Part shown: positions 44,946-54,534 of the stretch, one piece after another | Position numbering within the stretch: position 1 is the stretch's first letter | Layout of the letters: every line of letters begins with the position of its first letter | Origin: Turnera subulata | Lineage: Eukaryota; Streptophyta; Magnoliopsida; Malpighiales; Passifloraceae | Direction: 5' to 3' | Length of the DNA: 64,000 bases | Assembly: GCA_028386065.3 (NCBI GenBank) | Contig: JAKUCV010007268.1 | Location: 46,031 to 110,030 of the forward strand | Notes under the pieces: generated by a model | The model's input: only the letters and a program-made list of their open reading frames with translations | The model's database searches: none | What the model was told of the DNA's origin: nothing | Translations under genes and position numbers: made by a program

Positions 44946-46055
44946 GACAAAACTCATCTTACTAGCACGTGGTATATTCATAAATCAAATATTATTTTGT
45001 AACGTAGTTGTTGATGAAATGGATGATCCAAAAAACATTTTGTAACGTGGTTGTTGACGTCGGGGATGACCGTAACAAGATAAACATAAAAAGAAAAATG
45101 ATTGGTAAAGGAAAATTTAAACTATTAATTTTTATGTCAAAATTCATCTTACCAGCACGTGGTTTATCCATCAAATGTATATCTTTTGGTAAAGACAATC
45201 AAGATAAAATTAAAAAGAAAGAAGATTGGTTAAGGAAAATTTGAACTATTAAAGAAAGACTTCAAATTTTATATCAAAATTCATCTTACCAACACATGTT
45301 ATATTCATCAAATGCATATCATTTGGTAAAGTAATTAAGTCACGAATGATCATATTAAGATAAAATTAAAAGGAAGAAGAATAGTTAAGGAAAATTTAAA
45401 CTATTGAAGAAAGACTTCAAATTTTAATATCAAAATTCATCTTACCAACACGTGCTATATTCATCAAACGTATATCATTTGGTAATGTAACTGACTTCAC
45501 GAATGATCATATTAAAAAAAAATTAAAAGGAAAGAAGAATAGTTTAGAAAAATTTAAACTATTAAAGAAAGACTTCAAATTTTTTTATATCAAAATTCAT
45601 CTTACTAACACGTGCTATATTCATCAAACGTATATCATTAGGTAAAGTAATAGACGTCGCAGATGATCATATTAAAGGAAAGAAGAATAGTTAAGGAAAA
45701 TTTAAACTATTAAAGAAATACTTCAAAATTTATATCAAAATTCTTCTTACCAACACGTGCTATATTCATCAAACGTGTATCATTTGGTAACGTAAATGAC
45801 GTCACGAATGATCATATTAAGATAAAATTAAAAGGAAAGAAGAATAGTTAAGGAAAATTTAAAGTATTAAAGAAAGACATCAAATTTTTATATCAAAATT
45901 TGTCTTACTAACACTTGCTATATTCATCAACCGTATATCATTTGGTAAAGTAATTGACGTCACGGATGATCATATTGACATAAAATTAAAGGAAAGAAGA
46001 ATAGTTAAGGAAAATTTAAACTATTAAAGAAAAACTTCAAATTTTTATATCAATT
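44946..46055 (+). repeat. 157 bp monomer array, copy 1
   Basis: About seven tandem monomers starting TTCATCTTACCAACACGTGC and running through TGACGTCAC, GATCATATTAAG and TTAAACTATTAAAG. TTCATCTTAC occurs near 45280, 45437 and 45597, with variants at 45742 and 45901 (spacing 145-159). A CACGTG core is present in five of seven monomers; TGACGTCA is perfect near 45790 and 45955. It lies directly upstream of the TATA region at 46133. Confidence 0.88.
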
Positions 46056-46132
46056 AGAAATTATATGGAATGAAACAATTTGTAAATGACAATGTTTAGA
46101 TTTTACAGTGTAATTTAATTTATTTTTTCTCC

Positions 46133-46140
46133 TATATAAA
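46133..46140 (+). promoter_or_regulatory. TATA box shared by the four tandem units
   Basis: TATATAAA in CTCCTATATAAACAAACTC. Equivalent positions are 52448-52455, 58458-58465 and 61004-61011, all perfect. The flanks CTCATACTAACCAATACTTCATAA are strongly conserved. It lies 80-100 bp after the bZIP-site monomer array. Confidence 0.6.
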
Positions 46141-46615
46141 CAAACTCATACTAACCAATACTTCATAATTCTCTACCTATTCTCAGGTTAAACTCGGATA
46201 TCATTGTAAAGAAAGTAGAAGGTATTACAAAAGAAAGTTTTTAAGGAAATCAGAAAGAAGATAATAGCTGATTACTTCTCAAAACATAGATCTGAAAATT
46301 TACAAAAGGCAAGAAAGATGATCTCTATTGTTGTGGCGTTTCCATTGTTGATTTTGGCCCCAATAAGAGTAAATGGCTTACTTGCCTTCTTGTAGATTCC
46401 TACCTATATTATGGAGGGATCTAGTATTCAGCTTATTTTCTTCTTTTTATTTGCTTCATATCAATCTTTTATTTACCTTCCAAAATTTGTTTCTATATTG
46501 TTGCAGGCATGTAGCTCTATAAAGAAAAAATATTATATATATGTGAGTGTGGCTTTATGCGTGTGCATGCGTAGTGACATCTCTTCGTCTGGTGTTTATT
46601 CAAAGGTTATGAGTT

Positions 46616-48657
46616 GGGTTTTTGGTACAGTTGGTACCCAACTTTCTTACATTGGGTCAATCGTGTACCTACAACTTTTCTCGAGACATTTATGTACCTG
46701 GAATTTTAGTGGGCAGGTCAGTCATGGGTCTCGGGAGGGACATGTGCTAACGTGGTTTCTGCCCGATTTTGGACTGCTGCCCGTGGTTCAAAACGACGTA
46801 GTATCACCACGATACGACGTCGTTTAGCATCCATGTGGCAGGTGTGGGTCCCACCATTCTCCAAGTAGCTTTCCACCCGGTTCTTACCTGATTTGAGAGG
46901 TTCAACCGAAGAATTAAATGACCCGATACCCTTAAAGTTCATTAACTGTTAATTTTTCTATACTATATATGGAAAACCAAAAATGCCATAATTATCCTTT
47001 ATTAATTAATAAGTGTACAAATTAATAATTTTTGGATCCAACAACTACAACCCCAAAAAATTATTAATCAAGATTGTTCTCTGCCTTTTCTTCTCCATCA
47101 ACGAAAATAGTAAGAGAGACCAACCAAAAATCAAATTGTATAAGCTACACCATATTAATAAATATACAATTTAATTATTTTTCTAACATTTTTTGGCCAA
47201 AAAATAATATTTTTCAACTCGGTGACTACATCTCTAGAAAACCTATTTTTAATAAAACTGAAAAAAATTGGTTCAAAAACAATAAAACAAAAAAATTATT
47301 TTTTCTACTTCTAATAGAATTAATCTATGAAACAAGATTGCAAATCCTCCTCCCCGCCTCCATCGCCGCCATCACCACCCACTCCAACCCCTTCTTCCTT
47401 CTTCGTCCTGCCACCACAAGCGGCCGTCCTTGGCGGCTCCACCTCTTTAACAACTCAACAATCAATACTATCAAATCCATTCATCCATGAAGCAGGTATC
47501 CCACTTCGCCCAGATCCACCACAACCACAGCACATACCCGTCCTTGTAATAGAGATGTATGACGAGATTAGGGGTGGGAGCAAGAAAACAGAAACAACTC
47601 GAGAAGGGGGTTGTTGGACCCGAACTCTGGCTTTCTGCTCTCTGTTGCCTGTGGACGGGTTCACTAAAGAAGGGGGTTGTTGGACTTTGTTTGTATGCAG
47701 GGACTCCGGGAAGGAAGCAGACCTCGCTTTTGTCAGAGCTAATGGCGTCGAGCAACTGCTTATAGGTTTTTCCGGCGGCCACCTAGAAAGCCAACTCTTT
47801 AACTCCTCTTCTTAGATCTAAACTAGTTACTAAAATTATCACCAAGCAATTAATTACTAATTTGATTTTGCAATCTGGTTTGGAAAGAAAGAAAGAATGG
47901 CTGGTAGAAGAAGAAAAGTGAAGAGAAAGAAGAAGGGTATTTGGGCGAAAAGTACAGAGGGAGAAGAAGGGTATTTTCTTTTTTTTTTGTCAGCGAACAA
48001 GAAGGGTACTTGGGTGTTGAATGCTCGTGTGCGAAAAGGATTGTGGAAAACAATTATCCAAATAAGTTTTAAAGATTTATCTCACCCAACAAAAGTTTTA
48101 AAATTTAATTTTTGAAAACTATTTTAGAAAACAAAAAAGTGAAAATAATTCCAAACACACCCTATGTCTGTTTTTTATTTCATAAATTAATAATTATTAG
48201 CATCAATAAAATCATTTCAAAATTCAATTTGGTAGTTCTTTTAAAAATTTGATTACCTTATGGATCTGGTTTGTGTGAATAGCAATAGTGTTTTTTAATT
48301 TAATTTAGCATATAAAAAAATTGATTTAAGGTTTGTAATTGGGATTTTGGGGCATATGTCGGGCCAGGAAATTCTCTGGTTGAACCTGTTAAATCGGGTG
48401 GAAAGTTACTGGGAGAATGGTGGACCCACACCTGCCACATGGACGCTAAACGACGTCGTATCGTGGTGATTCTACATCATTTTGAGCCACGGGCTGCAGC
48501 CCAAAATCGGTCAGAATCCACGTCAGCACATGCCCCGCCCGAAACCCATGACTGACCTGCCCGCTAAAACTCCAGGTATATAAATGTCTCGAAAAAAGTT
48601 GTAGGTACACGATTGACCCAACGTAAGAAAGTTGGGTACCAACTGTACCAAAAACCC
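46616..48657. mobile_element. Mutator-like element with ~290 bp TIRs and possible captured DNA
   Basis: Arms 46616-46905 and 48366-48657 are inverted copies starting GGGTTTTTGGTACAGTTGG. GTTATGAGTT is duplicated at 46606-46615 and 48658-48667. The uninterrupted target GGTTATGAGTTCGAG survives near 52919 and 58929, proving the insertion. No transposase. The middle (47320-47820) is GC-richer, unlike its AT-rich neighbours, and holds a 162-codon plus frame and a 103-codon minus frame (MAAGKTYKQLLDAISSDKSEV...); neither is recognised. Captured host DNA (Pack-MULE) is possible. Confidence 0.9.
47327..47815. other. GC-rich core of the MULE, possible captured gene fragment
   Basis: The plus frame of 162 codons has a Pro-rich start (SSPPPSPPSPPTPTPSS) and two near-repeats (TTREGGCWTRTL, FTKEGGCWTLF). 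The 103-codon minus frame overlaps it. The contrast in base composition with the surrounding MULE interior is the only evidence of capture. Function unknown. Confidence 0.3.
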
Positions 48658-48874
48658 GTTATGAGTTCGAGCCTCCTACCTCAACCTCTTTTTTATTTTT
48701 GCTTTTTACGCTTTCGACGGGGTATATGATCATCCCACAATATAGCCATCATCATCATCTTTGCAACACCACTATGAATTCTTAGTTAAAAGCTGATTGT
48801 TGTTATTGATGTAGACTTTTATTTCTACGCTTCTATAGCACCTCTATAACATGAACTGAGACAATTCAATAGTA

Positions 48875-49920
48875 TCTATTATATATATTTAAAGCTGTAT
48901 CCCTCACCAGATTTTGACACATAGGATTTTTAGGGTCTTATTTTATTGCCATGTGGAGGCTTTGGGGTCTTCCTTTATTGCCATGTGGAAGATTGTAGGT
49001 GTAGTTTGATTGGCCATAATGACAAACATAATTATCCTAGAGTAACCTGTTCTTAATAATTGTCCTAGAGTAACCTAATCTTAATTATATTCTTTTAAAA
49101 AGAATTCCAGTCACACTCAAATTGTTCAAAAGAAAATTCACACAGAGAGAGATTGGTATTATATATTTCTTTTTTTTTCCCATCAAACTGATAATTGGCT
49201 ATAATGATAAACATAATTATCCAAGAGTAAGAACAAAACTCTTTTTATTATAACTCTTTTTATTAGTTATGTCATTGATTTGAAAACAAAAGTCATCGTC
49301 ATTGTATTTTCAATATTAAAAAATATACACACACATATATATATATATATTATTTATATATATATATATATATTATGTGATTTACTCTATTATTGTTATC
49401 TGATAAGAATTATATTAGCTTTAGCATAAAAATAAAAGAATTATATTAGCTTTAGATTGATAAACTTTACAACTGATAAGATAATATTGTTATTCAAAAC
49501 TATCCTTTTATCATTTTTTTTATTGTGTATCTCTTTACAAATTTCTTCTCCATCATCTCTCTTTAAATACAGATACAAGACTCTCTATCTGTGTATGTGA
49601 AATAATAGTCTGATACAGTTGCTCTATTCATTCATTCTCTTTCACTCCCTCTTTATTTTGTTTCTATTTATACTACACAAGGTCTAGATACAGTCTGTGT
49701 GTGATACAGTTTCTCTATCATTCACTCATTCTCTCTCATTCTTCTTTTGTGTTTTTATTTGTATAGGTACGAATGTTGGTATAATATTAAAGTTATTTTG
49801 TCACTCTTAATTAAGCATCCTGTTTGTTTTTATATTCTTTTTATTTTTCCAATCTATTTTAATTATTTTTTTTGTTTGTGCAGAAAAATAATCCCGTGGA
49901 ACCCACGGGAAGTGAACTAG
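48875..49920 (+). mobile_element. Non-autonomous Helitron
   Basis: 1,046 bp starting TCTATTATATAT and ending CTAG. Ten bases before the CTAG end a perfect hairpin CCCGTGGAACCCACGGG lies at 49893-49909. It is inserted between A and T (AGTA|TC...CTAG|TATAAG) with no target duplication. The empty site ATAGTATATAAG survives in the tandem copies near 53143-53155 and 59153-59165. No Rep/helicase frame. Inside are an AT microsatellite (49335-49377) and repeated AGAGTAACCT and GCCATGTGGA words. Confidence 0.92.
49335..49377. repeat. (AT)n microsatellite within the Helitron
   Basis: Two runs of AT dinucleotides separated by TTATTTAT, preceded by a short CA run. Confidence 0.85.
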
Positions 49921-51419
49921 TATAAGTAGTTTATGATATCGGCTTTGGAAGTTGAATTCATTCACAGATTGCCTGATTCAGTGATGCAATGCGGCCAAAG
50001 AAGTGATGTCATAATTGTGATTATGGTGAAACCATTATCCACAACTGCAAAGCAATTTGTGTTTTGTTTGATTTTATGGAATTTGATGTCTTTGGTTTCA
50101 TTTTTTTATTTTTTTTAATTTACTGGTCTTGTCAAAAAAAGCCCAACGTGGAGAGCTCTGTTATGTGATGTTTTTATTTTCTTTTAATTTTTAGGAAATG
50201 TTATTTTTTTTACCAAAAAAAATTTAAAAAATTTATATTATTACCAATTAGGAAAAGAATTTGGGAGTGTCATGTGTTTGTGTATTTTGTTAAATCAAGT
50301 AATGGAAACGAAAGGTTGTTAAACCTACACCGGCCCGGCGGTCGAACCAAATTGACCGTGACATGGTAGGTTTTCCGGGTGGGAAATATCTTTGTAATTT
50401 TCTAGTCGAATTTGGGTTTGACTATTATTTAATCAGAAAAATTGTGATCCATTAGCTTGATCGGGGTCAACCTTCGGTCCGATTTTAACAAGCTTAAGGG
50501 TATCTAATTCCTTATTAAAATGGTTTATTCAAATCTAAATATTGTTTGGTAGTTTTTTTTTAGGAATGTATTTGGTAGTTCAAACAACAAGGCCATCAAT
50601 TTCTTTATTTGGAAAAATGATAAAAAAATTATAAAAAAATAATACACTAATCTAATGGAAGTTGATTTCTTTAACTAAGTATAACAAGTGCAATGTTAAA
50701 GTTTCAACGAGTTAGACATAAGTAGATGACTTTCATGAAAGATGCAAAAACCTTTAATAAATTATAAGTTCAGGGATAAGATTAACAAAATTGACAAAGT
50801 TAAAGACAAATTGTCTTATCAAATATGGTATATTCATCAACGATGGTATATCATTTCATAACGTAGTGGAGGGTTTTAAATGAATAAGGAAAATTAAAAC
50901 TATTAAAGAAATACTTCTATTTATTATGTCAAAATTCATCTTACTAACACGTGGTATATTCATGAATCAAATCTCATTTTATAACTTTGTTGTTGATTAA
51001 ATAGATGATACAAATATCATTTTGTAATGTGGTTGTTGACGTCACGGATAATCATAATAAGATAAAATTAAAAAGAAAAAAGATTAGTAAAGCAAGATTC
51101 AAACTATTAATGAAAGACTTCTAATTTTTTATGTCAAAATTCATCTTACCAACACATGCTGCATTCATCAAAAGTATATCTTTTGGTAACGACGATCATA
51201 TCAAGATAAAATTAAAAGAAAAGAAGATTGGTTAAGGAAAATTTAAACTATTAAAGAAAGATTTCAAATTTTTATATCAAAATTCATCTTACCAACACAT
51301 GCTGTATTCATCAAATGTATATCATTTGGTAAAATAATTGACATCACAGAAGATCATATTAAGATTAAATTAAAAGGAAAGAAGAATAGTTGAGAAAAAT
51401 TTAAACTATTAAAGAAAGG

Positions 51420-52186
51420 GTTAAAAGACGCAGTGTGTCCTTTCACTTTTTCGATTTCAATGTTTATGTCCCTCTTCTTTTTAATTCAAACATTATGTCC
51501 TCGAACCTGTTTGAAATGAAACAATCTCGTCCAAATTACCTCCAATTGCCGGTTATCCAATCATTGTCTGCCACGTGGATTGTGGGTCCCACTGTGACCA
51601 AATTTTTTAATATTATTCCAATTTTTCCTCTTATTTTATTTTCTAATTCATTTTTTTATAATGCATTTTCTAATTCATTTAGGAAAATCAAAAAAATAAT
51701 ATTATTATTAAAAAAAGAAAAAGAATTGTTCTTTTATTACCTTATATTTATAATAATAATACAAAATAATTGCAAAAAATAAATCAAACTAACCCCCACC
51801 CCCTAACCAAAACCCAAACAAATTTAAGAGCTGGTTGGTCCCCTCAGAGACGGTGTGCTGGGTTTTCAAGATATCATCTTAGAGTCAGATTGCCTCCCAT
51901 TAATCCAACAACTGAAGCAGCCTACAACCTCACTTTCACATTTTAGTACTTTGGTTTTTGATATTTTGCAACTGTCAGTACATTTCAGAACTATTAGTTT
52001 TATGCATGTTAAGAGGATAGGGAACAAAGTTGCTCATGCCTTGGCTCAGATGGCACGAAGTAACATAGAGACACAGATTTTTTGTTGAGGATGCTCCTGG
52101 AGCAATCATCAACCTAGCTATGGCTGATATTCCCTGTACTGCAACTTCATAAATATAAGATTGCAGTCTTCTTAAAAAAAAAAAAA
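51420..52186 (+). mobile_element. LINE 3' tail with unrelated 5' part
   Basis: Splits a monomer between ATTAAAGAAAG and ACTTCAAATTT. The 3' half encodes a 77-codon frame (51855-52088) with ILESDCLPLIQQLKQ and FMHVKRIGNKVAHALAQMAR, the plant LINE RNase H C-terminus, and ends in a run of 13 A at about 52172-52186. AAAGAAAG/AAAGTAAG may be a degraded target duplication. The first 400 bp (TGTCCTTTCAC, GGGTCCCACTGTG) look like a different non-coding element and may have been inserted or transduced. Confidence 0.75.
51855..52088 (+). pseudogene. LINE RNase H domain fragment
   Basis: 77 codons of the RVT_3-type RNase H C-terminal half. ESD retains the acidic residue and VAHALAQMAR matches the usual -N--AD-LA--AR end, except that AH replaces the common AD. 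The upstream half and all of RT are missing. Confidence 0.75.
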
Positions 52187-52365
52187 GTAAGACTTCAAAT
52201 TTTTATATCAAAATTCATCTTACCAACATGTGCTATATGCATCAAACGTATAACATTTGGTAAAGTAATTGACGTCACAGACGATCATATTGAGATAGAA
52301 TTAAAGGAAAGAAGAATAGTTAGGGAAAATTTAAACTTTTAAAGAGAAACTTCAAATATTTATGT

Positions 52366-54030
52366 CAATTATAAATTATATAGAATGAAACAATTTGTAA
52401 ATGACAATGTTTAGATTTTATAGTATAAATTAATTTATTTGTTCTCCTATATAAACAAACTCATACTAACCAATACTTCATAAGTCTCTACCTATTCTTA
52501 GGTTAAAGTCAGATATCACTGTAAACAAAGTAGATGGTATTACAAAAGAAAGAATTGAAGGAAATCAGAAAGAAGACAATGGCTGATTACTTCTCAAAAC
52601 ATAGATCTGGAATTTACAAAGGGTAAGAAGGATGATCTCTATTGTTGTGGCATTTCCATTGTTGATTTTTGCCCAATAAGAGTGAATGACTGACTTGCCT
52701 TCTTGTAGATTCCTACCGATGTTATGGAGAGATCTAGTAATCAGCTTATTATCTTCTTTTTATTTGCTTCATATCAATTTTTTGTTTACTTTCCAAAATT
52801 TGTTTCTATATTATTGCAGGCTTGTAGCACTACAAAGAAAAAATATTGTATATATGTGAGTGTGGCTTTATACGTGTCGATGCGTAGTGACATCTCCTCC
52901 TCTGGTGTTTATTCGAAGGGTTATGAGTTCGAGTCTCCTTCCTCAACCTCTATTTTATTTTTGCTTTTTACGCTTTTGAGGCGGTATGTGTTCATCCCAC
53001 AATATAGCCATCACCATCATCTTTGCAACACCACTATGACTTCTTAGTTAAAAGTTGATTGTTGTTACGGATGTAGACTTTTATTTCTATGCTTCTATAG
53101 TACCTCTATAACACTTAAAGGCGTGAACAGAGACAACTCAATAGTATATAAGTAGTTTATGATATGGGCAAGTTGAATTCAATCACAGATTGCATGATAT
53201 GGTGATGCAATACGGCCAAAGGAGTGAGGTCATAATAGTGACTATGGTGAAACCATTATCCACAACTACAAGGCAATTTGTATTTTGTTTGATTTGATGG
53301 ACTTTAATGTCTTTCTTCTATTTTATTTATTTTTTTCAAAATTTTCTGGTCTTGTCAAAAAAAACCCAACGTGGAGAGCTCTGGAATGTGATGTTTTTAT
53401 TTTCTTTTAATTTTTTAGGAAATATTATATTTTTTACCAAAAAAGATTTTAAAAATTTATATTATTACCAATTGGCATAGATTTTGGGCGTGTCATGTGT
53501 TTGTGTGTTTTGCTAAATCAAGTAATGGAAACGAAAGGTTGTTAAACCTAGACTGGCCTAGCGGTCGAACCAGATTGACCGTGACATGGTAGGTTTTTCG
53601 GGTGGGAAATATCTTTGTGATTTTCTAGTCGAATACAGGTTTGACTATTATTTAATCGAAAAATTCGTGACCCGTTAGCCTGATCGGGTCAACCTTTGGT
53701 CCGAGTTTAACAAGCTTAAGGACACTTAATTCCTTATCAAAACGCTTTATTCAAATCTAAATATTGGTTGGTAGTTTTTTTTTTTTTTTGAGGAATGTAT
53801 TTGGTAGTTCAAACAACAAGGCCTCCATTTTTTCTATTTTGAAAAATGATAAAAAATGATAAAACAATAATAAACTAATCTTATAGAAGTTGATTTCTTT
53901 AACTAAGTATTAGAAGTGCAATGTAAAGTTTCAACAAGTTAGACATAAGTAGATGATTTTCATCAAAGATGCAAATACCTTTAATAAATTATGTTTAATG
54001 ACAAGATTAACAAAATTGACAAAAGTTAAA
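52366..54030 (+). repeat. Tandem unit body, copy 2 (uninterrupted)
   Basis: Reference copy of the body. TATA at 52448. An ATG at about 52580 opens MADYFSKHRSGIYKG and then meets GTAAGAAGG, with TTCTTGTAG about 80 bp on, so a short intron is possible in this copy only (other copies have GC or lack the ATG). The 3' part holds AGAGCTC, TTGTCAAAAAAA and CCGTGACATGGTAGG words. Retains the empty sites of both the MULE and the Helitron. Confidence 0.88.
52724..53047 (+). CDS. 107-residue hypothetical ORF in tandem unit copy 2
   Basis: MERSSNQLIIFFLFASYQFFVYFPKFVSILLQACS starts a hydrophobic N-terminus (about residues 8-32, possibly one membrane segment), followed by a KKKY and Ser-rich linker and a C-terminus ending HHHHLCNTTMTS. 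Copy 3 has the same frame at 58736 with about nine replacements. Copy 1 is broken by the MULE and copy 4 by an LTR. The many replacements between copies argue against strong protein constraint. Not recognised, and possibly a chance frame. Confidence 0.25.
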   Translation: MERSSNQLIIFFLFASYQFFVYFPKFVSILLQACSTTKKKYCIYVSVALYVSMRSDISSSGVYSKGYEFESPSSTSILFLLFTLLRRYVFIPQYSHHHHLCNTTMTS

Positions 54031-54534
54031 GAATACAAATTGTCTTATCAAACATGGTATATTCATCAACTATAGTATATCATTCAAACATAGTGGAGGT
54101 CTTTAAATGAATAAGGAAAATTTAAACTATCAAACAAATAATTCTATTTATTACGTCAAAATTCATCTTACTAACACGTGGTATATTCATAAATCAAATC
54201 TCATTTTGTAAGATAGTTGTTATTGATGAAAGAGATGATCCAAATATTATTTGTATTGTGGTTGTTGATGTCAAGGATAATCTTAATAAAAAAAATTTAA
54301 AAGAAAAAAGATTAGCAAAGCAAAATTCAAACTATTAATGAAAAATTTCTAATTTTTAATTTTTATGTCAAATTCTTCTTACCAGCAGTTGGTTTATTCA
54401 TCAAAAGTATATCTTTTGGTAAGGAAGATCATATCAAGATAAAATTAAAAAGAAATGAGATTGGTTTGGGAAATTTAAACTATTAAAGAAAGACTTCAAA
54501 TTTTTATATTAAAATTCATCTTACCAACACATGC
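54031..54534 (+). repeat. 157 bp monomer array, copy 3, left part
   Basis: Begins TCTTATCAAACATGGTATATTC and holds three to four diverged monomers (CACGTG near 54175). Stops in a monomer at ACACATGC, where the solo LTR is inserted. Continues at 57773. Confidence 0.82.

Larger units (their letters stand above)
46056..50816 (+). repeat. Tandem unit body, copy 1 (split by MULE and Helitron)
   Basis: About 1.6 kb of body in three pieces, 46056-46615, 48668-48874 and 49921-50816, homologous to 52366-54030 and 58381-59995. TATATAAA at 46133-46140. Downstream come TTCTTGTAG|ATTCC and a MEGSSIQLIFFFLFASYQ frame broken by the MULE. The last part holds CCGGCCCGGCGGTCGAACC and GGGTGGGAAATATC words shared by all copies. 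Confidence 0.85.
50817..52365 (+). repeat. 157 bp monomer array, copy 2 (split by a LINE tail)
   Basis: Monomers at about 50936, 51139, 51279 and, after the insertion, 52209. CACGTG near 50957; a good TGACGTCAC near 52270; others mutated (ACACATGC). Ends before the TATA region at 52448. Confidence 0.85.

Noticed and set aside
52580..52740. A spliced gene starting MADYFSKHRSGIYKG in the tandem unit
   Set aside because: ATG and GT donor are present only in copy 2; the other copies lack the ATG and have GC at the donor. Kept only as a note.
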